In this document: positions 1 through 12,390 of the stretch, in pieces
How the letters are laid out: each line of letters begins with the position of its first letter
How positions within the stretch are numbered: position 1 is the stretch's first letter
Source: Alisma plantago-aquatica
Taxonomy: Eukaryota > Streptophyta > Magnoliopsida > Alismatales > Alismataceae
DNA length: 64,000 nt
Assembly: GCA_963693085.1 (NCBI GenBank)
Contig: OY856409.1
Span: 1,615,243,711 to 1,615,307,710, forward strand
Reading direction: 5' to 3'
Program-made: the position numbers and the translations under genes
Notes under the pieces: model-generated
What the model saw: the letters and a program-made list of their open reading frames with translations, nothing else
Database searches by the model: none
What the model was told of the DNA's origin: nothing

Positions 1-1366
1 GTATGGTAGTGAGAAACGAGATGGTTTCCATGACTCAGATGATCAAATAGCCTGTTATCATGGGAGGATGATAGTGCCGGATGTGGAAAACTTGAGGAAG
101 TTAGTCCTGGAAGAAGCTCATTCTTCGATGTATGCCATGCATCCAGGGAGCACCAAGATGTATCGAAACTTGAAAGATATGTATTGGTGGCCTGGAATGA
201 AGAAGGATGTTGCAAAGTTTGTTCTGAGGTGTCATGTGTGTCAGCAAGTTAAAGCTGAACACCAGAAGCCTGCAGGAACAATGCAACCTTTACCCATACC
301 ACAGTGGAAGTGAGACCATGTTACCATGGACTTTGTTGTTGGCCTACCCAGGACAAGCAAAGGACATGATTCCATTTGGGTAGTTGTTGGTAGGTTGACT
401 AAGACAGTGCATTTCTTACCTGTCAAAACAACCTATTCTGTGGAGAGGTTATCACAATTGTATGTTCAAGAGATAGTGTGTTTGCACGGAGTTCCTGTCA
501 CTATAGTTTCTGACAGAGGTCCCCAGTTTACAAGTCATTTTTGGGAGCAGTTACACAGATCCTTAGGCACCAAGCTAAGGTTTAGTACGGCCTTTCATCC
601 ACAGACTGATGGACAGTCGGAAAGGACCATACAGACCTTGGAAGACCTGTTGAGAGCATGTGTTCTCCAGTTTACCGGAAGTTGGGATCTACACCTAAGC
701 TTGATAGAGTTTTCTTATAACAATAGCTATCAGCATAGTATTGATATGGCACCTTATGAAGCCTTGTATGGTAGACGTTGTAGATCACCCTTGTATTGGT
801 ATGATATTGGTGAGCATCAGTTGTTAGGACCTGATCTTGTGCAGCAAACTACAGAAAAGATTAAGGTAATACAACAACAGATTAAGACTGCACAGGATAC
901 GCAGAAATCTTATGCTGACAAGCATCGTAGACCCTTAGAGTTCCAGGTCGGAGACAGAGTGTATCTCAAAGTCTCGCCTTGGAAAGGAGTTCTTCGTTTT
1001 GGAAGAAAAGGGAAGTTAGCTCCTAGATTTATGGGGCCTTATCCAATCATTGAACGGATTGGAAAGGTAGCATATAAACTAGAGCTGCCACCAGAGTTAC
1101 ATAGGTTACACCCTGTGTTTCACATTTCTATGCTGAGGAAATGTCACCCAGATATCGAGTCAGTTCTACAACCTATGGAAGTAGAATTGAATGAAGATAT
1201 AACTTATGAGGAAGGACCAGTGTCAATCCTTGATAGTAGAACTAAAAAGTTAAATAAGAAAGATATAAGCCTTGTCAAAGTCCTATGGAACCACCGTGGT
1301 GTTGAAGAAACCACTTGGGAACTAGAGGAGGAGATGAGAAGGAAATACCCTGCTCTTTTCTCTTAA
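1..1366 (+). pseudogene. Ty3/gypsy pol 3' part: integrase plus chromodomain-like C-terminus
   Basis: The frame is open from base 2 and the left part of pol lies outside the window. The first segment is the integrase zinc-binding region, with His in EEAHSS, His in AMHPG and the pair CHVC. A TGA at 311-313 sits where relatives have Trp (QWK-stop-D), so the protein is broken there; the frame resumes through the catalytic core. Core residues visible are Asp in MDFVVGLP, Asp in VSDRGPQF and Glu in QSERTIQTLE. The last ~55 residues (VSILDSR through VLWNHRGVEETTWELE) resemble the chromodomain-like tail of plant chromoviruses. The enzyme would insert element cDNA into chromosomes. The long LTR that follows suggests the Tekay/Del lineage; the lineage call is inference. 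Confidence 0.9.
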
Positions 1367-1400
1367 TACGTTTTATCGATTTCGGGGACGAAATCCTTGT

Positions 1401-1410
1401 AAGGGGTGGA
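1401..1410 (+). other. Polypurine tract of the gypsy element
   Basis: The purine run AAGGGGTGGA lies between the pol stop and the LTR start TGTAAC. This is where plus-strand DNA synthesis is primed in LTR retrotransposons. A short spacer (TAATT) separates it from the LTR. Confidence 0.7.
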
Positions 1411-2107
1411 TAATTTGTAACATCCCTGACCTGGGTTATGAGTTAACCCTAGGTGTTTTGCCTAATTATGTAATTAAGATACTGGTGATTATCTTTTGTC
1501 ATGTAATTAAACTCTTGAGGAACACATATTTCCATTTCTTCCCTAATTGAACAATGTTTTAGTATTGTTTTGTAATACAGGGACCTATGTGCAAATTACC
1601 CAGCTAAAGGGGTTAACTTGCAAATTTCACATGTTGAGATGTTCCTCTGATGTTGAGACATCATGATAATGATTATGGTAAAGTTTGAAGGATTTCCCAA
1701 GCTTGAGCACCAAGGTGCAGCTGTGGAAGCAATCCATGTGCTTGGAACCCTGGTTTTGGGGTAAAATGCAATTTACCCAAAATTTGGAGTGCAACTTGTA
1801 AATTTCATCTTCTAAAATATCTTTTATAACTTTTTTCATCATTTAGAGTAGAAATGATGAAGAGGGCACTTCATTTGAATAATCATATAATAAATGAACA
1901 CCTTTGTGATTGAATAATCAAGGTGTAAGTATAATAGCCTTTTATATGTGTACTTTAGTAATGGGTTGATCTTCTTTGCCTTCAATTCTTGGCCTTAGAA
2001 GGAGATTGTCCTTAGAAATAAGGGGTAGGGACGAGCAAAGAAGAAAGGAAGGACTTAGATGAGAAATGGGATAAAGTAGAAGCTTTATGGAGAAATTTCA
2101 CCCAAAA

Positions 2108-2115
2108 TATATATA
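2108..2115 (+). promoter_or_regulatory. Candidate TATA box in the gypsy LTR
   Basis: TATATATA within CCCAAAATATATATACC, followed by a C-rich pyrimidine stretch, is the best TATA-like signal in the first 1.5 kb of the LTR. If real, the palindrome array lies about 0.8-1.8 kb downstream, in the transcribed leader. Confidence 0.35.
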
Positions 2116-2896
2116 CCACTTCCTTTGCAAGCAAAGGAACGTTTCTTTCATTCCCTCACTTATCCCCCTTGCTCAAACCGACTAAGGCAGAGCTCTGGAG
2201 CATAGGAGAACTACCAGGGAGTTCAAGGTAAGTTTGTATCATCCCTTTTGCTTGAATTCATGGAGGAAACTCGGTTTCAAGGTTGAATTCATGGCTAGCT
2301 CACCTAGCTTTATCTTTCTAGCCATTCCTTTCCAACTTTTCCTTGGAGAATTCACCTTGTCCGACCTGTGGAGATCAAAGACGCCATTAAAGACCTGAAG
2401 CTTGGAAGCTTGGAGCTCAAGGAACAACCTTTAGGCGGGTTTTATAACTCTAAACCTTATGCTTTGATTATACATCTTTTTTTATGCATATAGTTGCTAG
2501 TTCTTCTTCTTCCCTATCTTCCCTTGCATCCTTGCAAGAAAAATCGTGAAGAACTACTATTGTTCTTGAGGTAGAAGATAAGGGCGTTAATTCCTATGCT
2601 TATCCACGGATTTCCACTTTACCAAACGACCTCCACCAATTGCCCATACGGTTTACACAACCATTTGGTGGGCAAACGGTTTCAGGGTCGTATGAAGGCA
2701 AACGGCCTTCAATACCGTTTGGTCGCGCTGACCAAGCGACGAACGTATGGGAATCTTGTTTATAATTATGTAGGTTAATCACCCACAAAATTTGAGGGGT
2801 TAACTCCAAAGGAATCGTGAGATATAAGCAAATCAATTAGCAAATCCAAATGAATTAAATTCTGATTTTCAATCTGTTTTAATTGCCCTTTTTGGG

Positions 2897-3926
2897 CAAA
2901 TGGTCTCAAGACCATTTAAGATGGTTGACCAAGCGTTGACCGTTTGGGATTACTGTTCATAATGATGTTGATTAATGACTCACCAAATTTGATGGATTAA
3001 TTCCAAACGAGTTATGAGTTGAAGGTTGATTAATAGGGAAAATCCTAATTGAAATCAGTGCTGAAATTCCAATGAGTTAATTAGTGATTTTGGGTTGATT
3101 AGCCCAAACGGTCTCAAGACCGTTTGGGGAATCATCCAAACGGTCTCAAGACCGTTTGGGGATCACCCAAGTGTCTAGGGTTAAGGTAATGTGATCAATT
3201 GAGGGCCCAATTACAGTGGGTTATTGAAATAATCAAATTGCTGATTTGTGAATTAATTAAGGTTCAACCCCTATCAAATCAACTTAGATTTTGATGCATT
3301 CTTGGGCAAACGGTCTCAAGACCGTTTGGAGGTTATCCAAACGATCCCAAGACCGTTTGGGCCAATTTTGAGCCCGATTGGAGGTCAATTGATGGGATCA
3401 ACTTCGATTTGATTCAAATTGTTGAGTGTTGATGGTTGAACGATTATAGACCTTAATTGAATCAACTCCAACCCTATTTGGATATTAATTGAGGGTCAAT
3501 TGAGTGACCAATTGGTTAAGGATAACCCTAATTGTCTCAATTGATAAGTGGCTAACAAGGATTTGGCCAATTTAAGGCTTCAACATAGAAAACCCCAATC
3601 GTTTATAACCTTTAATCCACTTTTGAGGTCCAAACGGTTTGAGCCCATTTGGACCAAACGGTCTCAAGACTGTTTGGATCCAAACGGTCTCAAGACCGTT
3701 TGGGCTCAAACGATCTCAAGGTCGTTTGGACCAATCGATCTCAAGATCGTTTAAGATCAAACGGTTTCAAACCGCATAAGCTTCAAACGGTTTGAAAGTC
3801 AACTCTCCCCAAACGGTCAACACACCCAAACGGTCTCAAGACCGTTTGAGACCAAATGGTCTCAAGACCGTTTGAGGTCAAACGGTCTCAAGACCGTTTG
3901 AGACCAAACGGTCTCAAGACCGTTTG
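2897..3926. repeat. Array of 13 short palindromes inside the gypsy LTR
   Basis: The unit is a 10-bp arm CAAACGGTCT, a CA spacer, then the reverse complement of the arm, 22 bp in all. Units start at 2897, 3105, 3137, 3307, 3338, 3655, 3681, 3707, 3732, 3827, 3853, 3879 and 3905. The last eight form two tandem blocks with 25-26 bp spacing. About half are perfect inverted repeats. Several variants change both arms so pairing is kept: unit 2897 has AATGG against CCATT, and unit 3732 has CGATCT against AGATCG. Looser AAACGG-type copies occur at 2600-2750 and 3627-3800. Each unit could form a hairpin in RNA or a cruciform in DNA. Function unknown. Confidence 0.95.
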
Positions 3927-6298
3927 GTGGTTGAAGGTTGAAACCGTTTGAAGGTTTTCAAGGTTGTTTATACTTAATCACTTGAAGGTGTAAATGGTTC
4001 AATGGTGATCTAATCTAAACCCTAATGGTAACTTAGGACATTAAGGGACTAAATGACTAATGAATTGACCCATGATGATGATCAATGGGTAATTTAACAA
4101 AATGTCCTTGAAGGGTTCAATTGATTAATACCTTATTCTAATCAAACCCTAATCGCATGATAGTGGTGATTTGGCTTATGATAGTCAATAAGGACTTAAC
4201 CCAACCTAATCTAGAGTGATGTAATCATCACCTATGAGTAAGAGGAGAGAGAAGATCCCAATTATGGTTGAAATCCAAGTAATGTACCTTCAATATATAT
4301 ATATGAATGTGCATGATTAGGGTATGATCCACCTATGTGAGATCATGGAAACCCTAATTATGATAATTAGTGAATCTTAACCTAACTTGAGGGCATTAAT
4401 GATGATGATTTTATACATGATGATGCTATGAGCTCAATTCATCATAATGTGAATGGTAAACCCTAAATTCTAGGGTAATGACACATAATGTGCATAGTAA
4501 ATCCTAATTGAGGGTGATGCATTGAATTATACAATAACCCTAATTCCAGGTGATGTTCTTAAGCATGAATCATCATGACTAAAGCATGAGAAAAGGAATC
4601 ACTATTCCTAAACATAATGAAAGGGATTGAATAACCCTAATTGATATAAATCAGGGAACCTAGCCTTAATGGAGGCATGAAGGTTCAACCCTTGAATTGA
4701 AAGGTTAATTCTGCAGTAGTAATTGTTGTTCTGGAGATGAATTGTTTATTGTTGTCTATTGAATTAATCATGCAGGTTCTTATAAGAGAATGATCATAGC
4801 CAGGTAAGGGTTATGATATCATATTCACTGAAAGCATAATTATAGGCTTGTGAATAGTGACATATGTTATGCTCCTTAAGCATAAGAGAAACATATGAGA
4901 TTAATGGGCTGTAAGAGCCATGAGTAACATCAAGGTCATGCTGATAAGATGACTTATGATGAGAGAATTAAGATTTGATATCCATTTGATCACAGGTATG
5001 AGACAGACTTGATACATTTAGTATTCTTCTTGTAAATTATTGTTTTGATACTTACATGCTTGGAAACATGCTTGATGTTAAAAGAATACTGAAATGTACC
5101 TAACTAATCAAGTATAATCATATCATGTAGAGCCCTGATCATAGATCCATCATTGTCAGAAGCAAAATGATGGTGAAACAGGTTTTCCTAAGGGAACTCC
5201 TGGATCACATACTTTTGAGTATGTGGGGAAAATGGATGTGAATGCCCTTACATCCTAGTGTAGGAATTGATGTAGATGTATCTTAATCTATCAATCCTTC
5301 ACTATGGGTTATGCCGGGGTGATGTAACACTAATCTCCCGAGAAAGTCTTTTATACCGCATCGATGAGAGATAAACAAGAAATCCCTCGATGGCGAAGAG
5401 AGTACAGAATGCCACTGTGACTCTAATAGCGAAGTACCAGAATACCCTGGTAAGCTATAGTAGCAGAGACATTAGATGTCCTGCATGTTGAACCTCACAC
5501 TGACTGAGGAAGATGAGGTCATAAGAATCCGGATCTTTTGATTACCTATGTATGATACTGATGCGACTTAATAGTGATCGGTTGGAGTATGAACGGTATA
5601 CCTCATCTCCGCAGGGCATAATGATGTTTGTAAAACATAATCAACCGCGTAGCATATCTGCTTAGGTTGAACTACGAAATACATTGGTTGAACATACATT
5701 ACTTAGTATACATGTTTTTCATATCCCTTAAATGTTGTTGTTCTAATTGATAACAATCTGCTGTTGATTACCTTAAAGCTTTTATTGCCTATGTTGTTCT
5801 TGTTTTGCTATAATAAAGCTTTTGGCGGAGAGTTATAACTCTCGCTGGGACAATTATTTAAAATTGTCTCACCCCGTAGATTACAACCTTTTTAGGTGGT
5901 CGTCGAGGACGAAGGAATCAGTCTGCAGGTGGACAGTATCAGCAGCACCAGCACCAGGAGCAGCAGTAAATCTCAGGTGGAGATTCAGACTGCTGAGTTG
6001 TATAGTTAGATAGTCAATCCTATGTGTTCTCTGTACTCTCAGGTCCTTGGAGTCTTTTGGTCTGAGATTTTGGTTCTGAGTTCTTGAGATTTTGTATCAT
6101 GTTGTATATAGTTACTCAAGAAGTAATTATCAAAGATGTAAACAGTTTATCTCCTTTTATGAAAGAAGTTTTTATGGATTCAAGCTCTTATCTCAAAAAG
6201 TTTTAATTTTCCGTGATTTTTGTCTTCCGCTGTTAATCGAACCGCTTCCGCTACGTTTAAATCGTGTTTATATCGTGGTTTGGAGATCAGAGCCCACA

Positions 6299-7290
6299 TG
6301 TTGATTGAGGAGCTTGCCATTATTCACCATTGCATCCCAATGAAGGTCAATAGTGTGTCTTGCAATCTAGGTAGATAGTGCAGTAGACAAGGATATTGAT
6401 GGTATCCAGTGATACTTGAATGCTACCCAAGTGAATTAGATGCCTTATACAGCTCGAAATATAGGATTGACATATGTGGGTCTCTTCTAGAAACACACTT
6501 AGATATAAAATGTTTGATAGATACTAATTTTTTGGTTTTTTGTTATATCGCTTGTACATGTTTGTGTGGGTTTGTTTGTTATATCTTTTGAAGTGGTTTG
6601 GGCTAGTTTTGAGTGGTTGTCATGGCAGGTTGGGGGTGTCAGACCCTCCTAGCACTTTGATGATTTTTGGTTTTTCTAGAGAGGTCAAGATGAATATATA
6701 CCTCTTACAATTACCGAAAAAAATCAAAAAAAAAGAATTCAATTTATGTAAGAAGTTAAAATTTTGACAATTAAGCTATCGTAAAGCCTTAACATGAAAG
6801 TTTGGTGAGATGAGGAAAATACATATAAAGAAATGATAAAGAAAGAAAGGATTAATAGAACTGCATCAAATAACTAGTTGAGACAATCTATTCAAAATTT
6901 TGAACAAAGAAAACTCAAGAAGAAAGGAATTAAATAATATTGAAAGATGTATTCAGAAGAAGTATTTTTTGAAAAGGATTAAAGACTATATTTATTGAAT
7001 TGAAAACTTAAAAATATAATGACAAGCAGGAAGGTGATACGATTCGATTCGAGGGGCAACGGTCGGATAGGAGGAAGAGGAGGAAGGAGACTCCTTCCCT
7101 ATTACCCAGACCGAAATAGATAGGAAGAAATTGCACGAGGGTTAGCAACAATCAACCATCGTGGATTTGATAGAACACAAGTCACCAACCACCAAACTAG
7201 CAACAGTGGTCTACGACAAAATGAAATCTTAAAGAAACTCAAGATTCAATTGAACTTCTTGAAAACCACACCAGGGTTGGCGAGGATCAT
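6299..7290. other. Gap with no recognisable gene
   Basis: This AT-rich stretch lies between the gypsy LTR and the first LINE. The short ORFs have no domain I recognise. A purine-rich segment at 7055-7095 may belong to the LINE 5' end. Nothing else is supported. Confidence 0.5.
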
Positions 7291-8415
7291 ATGCAAAACT
7301 TTCATGATGCGTTAATGGAGGTCGACGTGTCATCACCACAAGTGGAACAGTTCTCAAAGCTGAATAAAGATCGAAACCCTAAAACTACCGTGGTGGAACC
7401 AATGACAAAGGAGGGCATTGATCCTAGAATACCAGTTTCATACATAGATCGGGAAATCTTATTATTCTTAGGATGCAATTGGCACCACCATGTGTGTGGA
7501 ACAAACACAGGTTTGAAGAGGAGGGGGGAATTTGCTCGCATAGTAGTAAAACTAGACACGCCATGTCTACTGGTCCCAGAAATCATCATACAAGGTGAAC
7601 ACTACTAACTTGAATATGAAAATACGCAAAGCGTCTGCATGTTTTCGGATAGAATAGGCCACACAGAAACTACTAATAAAATTAGAGAAGATGAAAGAAG
7701 GAAGATTCAACCCTCCACACCATCAGAAACTGCAAAACTAAATGAAGATCATTTGCCTCAAGGGAATTGAATGGGATCAATGCATGTCAAACCTGTCGCA
7801 AGGAAACCAAGAAAAAAGATGGATCACTCAAGAAACAAAGCTGAAACAATGAATAGATTTAGAAATCTCAACATTGAAGGAGACCATGACATTGAAGCCG
7901 TCCCATAAAAGGTTGTTGAGAAAGTCACCAGATTCAGTTGGGAACAAAAGAAAGATAGCTTCAGGAAGAAGAACCAGGAAGGGTCAGGAAGCCCAACAAA
8001 TTCTTCTCAGTCTGTCCAGGAATACCAATATAGTAAGGACCATGAGGTTACCAAACCATACAAAGGAAAATCAAGAACGCATTGGGCAACATCTATCATG
8101 GAAGATGATACAATGGTTATCCCAGAAGATGAAGGGAAGAATATTAAGATCCTACGATTCAACATGGGATACAATTCACCTATACCAAGTGGTCCAGAAG
8201 GACCATCAAACCAATCCCTATTCATGGCTTTGGTAGGGATACACTTAAGAAATAGGAGTATATTCATGATGAATGAACTTACAAGAAGTGGATCGCATAA
8301 GAGAATAAAACAATCAACAATTGATGAAATCAAAAGAGTGGAGAACGAAACGGAAAACCTAGGCTCTAAGGGCGGAAATGGAGACCTGGAAATTCTAATC
8401 TCAAACCATCAATGA
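7291..8415 (+). pseudogene. LINE-1 ORF1 remnant (nucleic-acid-binding protein)
   Basis: ORF1 of plant LINEs encodes a nucleic-acid-binding protein that coats the element RNA. The peptide GEFARIVVKLDTPCLLVPEI followed, after a stop, by LEYENT then a decayed Cys/His-like stretch matches the end of the ORF1 core just before its zinc knuckle. A second open stretch at 8098-8415 (MEDDTMVIPEDEG onward) is likely the ORF1 tail. The two are in different frames with stops between. Zinc ligands are mostly lost. Assignment rests on recall of the family pattern and is moderate. Confidence 0.5.
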
Positions 8416-9240
8416 TTCTATCAGCATGAAATGTACAAGTGATCTACAGTACACAATAAGAGATCTGCTCTGTCTTTATAAAATTGATATGTTAGCTGTC
8501 ACCAAGAACGAGTGGATGTGATGTTGATAACATTATTAAAACCTTGGGATTTGACACATCTTACATAGTTGAGGCCATCGGCTATTCGAGGAGGCATATG
8601 GGTTACGTGGAAGGAGCATATTGGAAAGGTGGACATTATTGCATGCAACAAACAAGTTATCCACCTCATAATTAATAGTAAATTTTATTTAACTTGTATG
8701 CATGCTAACACAAAACAAACTAAACAAGAATACTATGGAAGCACCTTAAGATCTTATTTGAAGCATTTGATCTGCCACAGCTTGTGATAGGAGGTTTTTA
8801 ACATTTTCTTGAACATCAATGAGAAGAGTGGAGGGAAACTAATGAGCATTAACAATAGTAGATATTTTTATATTGCTTTGGCAGAGGCGGAACTAGAAGA
8901 CTTAGGAGTCGTGAGGACTACTCCAGCAACAACTTGATATAGTTGTAGCAAACCAAGAATGGGTCGATCTGTTCCCTAACACCGACATCGAGATTTTACC
9001 TAGAGTTGACTCAAATCACTCACCAATTCTAATACATGCAGACACCAATAGAGCCAAGACATCATATGCTATCGAAAGAAGTTCCACTTGGAGCAAGAGA
9101 GCATGCTTCCAATCCTTCATGCATAACAATTTGAATGACAACATCAATTTCCAAGACGCAACAGAATGCTTCATGTCAAAGGCAAAAGATTGGGCGGAAA
9201 GGAAAGACCTAGCATGAGTTCAAGAAAAAATCAACTTCTC
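8416..9240 (+). pseudogene. LINE-1 ORF2 endonuclease remnant
   Basis: Plant L1-type ORF2 starts with an apurinic endonuclease that nicks the target. Here LCLYKIDMLAVTKNEW resembles the strand that carries the catalytic Glu of ETK/ETR in relatives; in this copy the position reads TKNE. GGIWVTWKEHIGKVDI and FYLTCMHANT match later strands. The parts are in different frames, with many stops between 8780 and 9000. No intact active site can be drawn. Confidence 0.6.
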
Positions 9241-10950
9241 AAAGAAATCACCAGAAACCAAATCAACTTGGCACAGCAGTAATCGGAAGAGTTGGACACT
9301 ACCACGACAAACCTGCAAATTGAATACAATGACATCCTCATTCAAAAGACTAAAGAATGGCGTCAGAAATCGACACATGATTGGATGAAGATTGGTGATG
9401 CAAACACTAGGTACTTCCACTCTATTGTAAAAGAAAATTGGAGGAAAAACTTTATCAAGAAACTTAAAAACATAGATGGACAAAGGATAAAGGACAGTGA
9501 TGATCTCAAAGAGTTGGTCATGAGTTTTTTCCTGAAGTTATTCACTGAAGCAAACCCCACAGATCAGATGCAAGCGTATAATATGTTTCCATGAAACGTC
9601 CAACAACTCACAGACCAAGTATCAAGCCACTATGGATGTATGCCATCCATAAAGGAAGTATATTAAATCATGATGAAGATGAATTCAATCAAAGCTCCAT
9701 GGCCCGATGGCATCGATGTAGGGTTTCTACAAACAAATTGGACGTGCATCAAAAACCCTTTATTCCAAACTATCTCCAATTTCTTTGTAGGATATTCGAT
9801 CAACAAAGTATGGTGAAATCCATTCCAATCCGCATACCTAAGAGCAACACCCATGAAACATATAACTAGTTGCCACCCATAGCCTTGAACAATGTCAGCT
9901 TGAAGCATATATCCAAGATTCTAGTAGAAAGAATTAAACCTTTCTTGTTAGATTGGATATTGCCACTCCAAGGTGCCTTTGTCCTAGGGAGGAAGATCTC
10001 CACTAACATTATCCTTGTCCAAGAAATTATACACTCAATGGGATCCAAAGCACGAAAAATCACAACCTCAACCTTGAAACTTGACATTTCCAAGGCATAC
10101 GATAGGATGAGTTGGCCCTTTATTGAAGACACTCTTTGAAGAATTGCAATACCTCCAAAACTCATCACCCTAATATCAAACATTATCACAGCTGGTGACA
10201 TTACCATCTCCTAGAACGGTAACACGGTTCAGTAGTTTAAAGCAAACGGAGGTGTCCGATAAGGGGACCTTCTATCTCCATACATCTTTCTACTCTGCCT
10301 CAACAGATTCAGTCAAGCCATCGCGATTGAGGAATAAGAAGGACGATGGATACCATGTAAATTATTGAGGAATGGATCCCCAATATCTCACGTGTGCTTT
10401 GTGGATGATATCATCCTGTTTGGTAAAGCTACCACTCAGTAGGCATTGGTCATGATGAATTTTCTCAAAAATTTTGCAGCAAGACCCAAACAAACATTAT
10501 CAAAAGACAAATCAGCTATTTTCTTCTCAAAGAACACTGAACCAAGAATTAGAAGAGCAATTTGCACAAGAACAAACATCCTGGAGATTCAAAACTTAGG
10601 AAAGTACTCGAGAATACCAAATCAAGACACATGTGCCCGTAAAGAAATTTACATGGATATCATCGTAAAGATAAATAAAAAAGTCTCCTCTTGGACCAAT
10701 AAGTCCCTACCACTTGCTGGAAGGAAGACCTTGATTCAATCGGTTCTGAACTCTTTTGAAATATACACAATGCAATCCATTCATCTTCTCATTGGTATCT
10801 ATGACAAAATCGACCAAGTGATTAGGACTTTCTTGTGAAGAGGTAACAACACAGAAAGGGGTATGAGCATAGTTTCTTGGAAGAGGGTACTGACTAAAAC
10901 GAAAGATGGAGGTCTTAACATAAAAATGAAAAGGCATCAAAATGAAGTTC
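9241..10950 (+). pseudogene. LINE-1 ORF2 reverse transcriptase remnant
   Basis: The linker WRQKSTHDWMKIGDANTRYFH (9350-9420) is the common plant LINE motif before the RT domain. KAPWPDGID is a form of the conserved K-PGPDG motif, LDISKAYDRMSWPFIEDTL is RT block A with its catalytic Asp, and the CFVDDIILF region near 10400 is a variant of the FADD motif with Val for Ala. LPLAGRKTLIQSVLNS is the conserved thumb segment. The frame changes several times. The domain is complete in order but cannot be translated. Confidence 0.8.
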
Positions 10951-11319
10951 CACTCATGAAATCATGGTGGGTGTACATCACTGCAAAGCCTTTTTTGACA
11001 TAAATACGACAAGCACAAGAATGATGGAATGACTACATGATCTAGAATGTGGAAATCCATAGCAAGAAAAAGGAAAATATAATGACAAAAGTGGCGACAA
11101 GCAATCTTAGACGAAAAGTCGACCAGTGTTTTGGAAGACAGGTGAGTGTGATGTAAGTCCAAATCGCAAGTACTTGAAACAAAAACCATCCTACAAGACA
11201 TTACAGATCTCAAGGTAGGATCCATGATAGACCTACAAGGAGAATGGGAAAGCACTTCATCTCTGGGTGGTTTGATAAAGATTCTTACAAAGCAATCTTA
11301 TCCATGATGCCACCTTCAC

Positions 11320-11560
11320 CTAAGGTGGGCAATGATTTACACCTATATAGTAAGGATCCAAATGGGAAGTACTCCAATAAATCACACTGTGTACTTGAGA
11401 AACGGTCCTTCACAGAAGACTAAGGGATGTTGGATAGCAATGTGGAACCTGAGAATACCTCAGAGAGTCAAAACGTTCTTATGGCTAGTTATGCATGATA
11501 GACTTATTGACAAACCTTACTAGTGCATATGAATTGTTATTGCGTGCCTTATACGAATGT
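11320..11560 (+). pseudogene. LINE-1 zf-RVT zinc-binding remnant
   Basis: CWIAMWNLRIPQRVKTFLWLVMHDRLI is the zf-RVT signature (W-K-L-P-KVK-FLW-HDRL) found between RT and RNase H in plant L1-type elements. The Cys/His part that should follow is disrupted by a stop at 11521 and a frameshift. Confidence 0.75.
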
Positions 11561-11889
11561 GAGGTAGTGAGGAAAGTTTGGGATAAAATCAAGCTTGAAA
11601 CCAACTGTAACATGATGGGCATGACACTATAAACAAATTCATCTCTTCCAACATGAAAATAAGGAAAAACTACAATTGGACATCTTGGTTCGCAGTACGA
11701 TCACAAAAACTATAGAAATTTAGATGTTAGTTCATTTTGAGAATAATCAACAAAACCATACTAATATGATAAACATCATAAGAAAGGAGATCTATCTATG
11801 CATCCAAGCATTCAAGGAAGACAATCCAAAGATTAGTAGTTCATGAAATCTAAGCCTTTGTGAAGGCACATGGTTACAACCACCATGAG

Positions 11890-12390
11890 AAGCCTTGTTA
11901 ATGAACGTGGACGCATCAGTCAAGAAGAAGGAAAATCTCACTGAACTCAACTTTATCCTCTAAAACCATGATGGATCTAAAGAGGCTACAGGAAATGGGA
12001 TCATTTTGACATCCTGGAAGCAAAACTCCAAGCAAGTCTATTTTTCCTTCACAAGTTTGCAAATAGTTTTGTCAACACATCATCATAGCAACAGATAGTT
12101 GTGCGGCCCATAAGTCGATTGCAAACTAGATGCCTACTCCCCCAAAATTCTTACCTCTTTGCAAGTGTATTGAAAAGGACAAAGTTAATCAACATATTGA
12201 CATATGCTTTGTTAGAAGAAATAGCAACTCGGTAGCAAATGAATTGGCTAAAGAGGCAACAAAATTATCTTTGTTTTTGGCGTCTTGGTGTAACCCCCTT
12301 GATTTCATCTATGAAATTGTTCAAAATGAATCAGATAGATTTCTTAATCCTTCATTTTGTTGGCTTAGAATCAGAGACCAAGATGAATGA
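11890..12390 (+). pseudogene. LINE-1 RNase H remnant
   Basis: The segment starts near NVDASVKKK, matching the first catalytic Asp of the RNase H fold. It ends with CFVRRNSNSVANELAKEAT (12206-12265), the conserved C-terminal block of plant LINE RNase H. The middle is frameshifted with several stops. This marks the 3' end of the coding part of the LINE. Confidence 0.8.

Larger units (their letters stand above)
1416..6298 (+). mobile_element. 3' LTR of the Ty3/gypsy element (about 4.9 kb)
   Basis: The LTR begins TGTAACATCCC just after the polypurine tract, a start typical of plant chromovirus LTRs. I place the right end at AGCCCACA, because the stretch before it (CTTCCGCTG, CTACGTTTAAATCG, TATATCGTGG) resembles the usual U5 end of this group. 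The 5' LTR is outside the window, so the right boundary and the target-site duplication cannot be confirmed. Small ORFs inside have no recognisable domain. It contains a palindrome array at 2897-3926. It could be a few hundred bases shorter. Confidence 0.65.
7291..12390 (+). mobile_element. LINE-1: decayed L1-type non-LTR retrotransposon
   Basis: Fragments in different frames of the plus strand match the plant L1-type domain order: ORF1 remnant, endonuclease, reverse transcriptase, zinc-binding zf-RVT and RNase H. Stops and frameshifts occur every few dozen codons, so the copy is dead and old. The length of about 5.1 kb is near that of a full element. I could not define the 5' end, a poly-A tail or target-site duplications. 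It lies downstream of the gypsy LTR with no visible relation to it. Confidence 0.8.

Noticed and set aside
2897..3926. Regular palindromic repeats as a CRISPR array
   Set aside because: Linkers within blocks are about four bases and not unique spacers, there are no cas genes, and the setting is a plant LTR.
6409..6767. Overlapping ORFs after the gypsy LTR
   Set aside because: AT-rich with Phe/Leu/Ile-rich products and no family I recognise.
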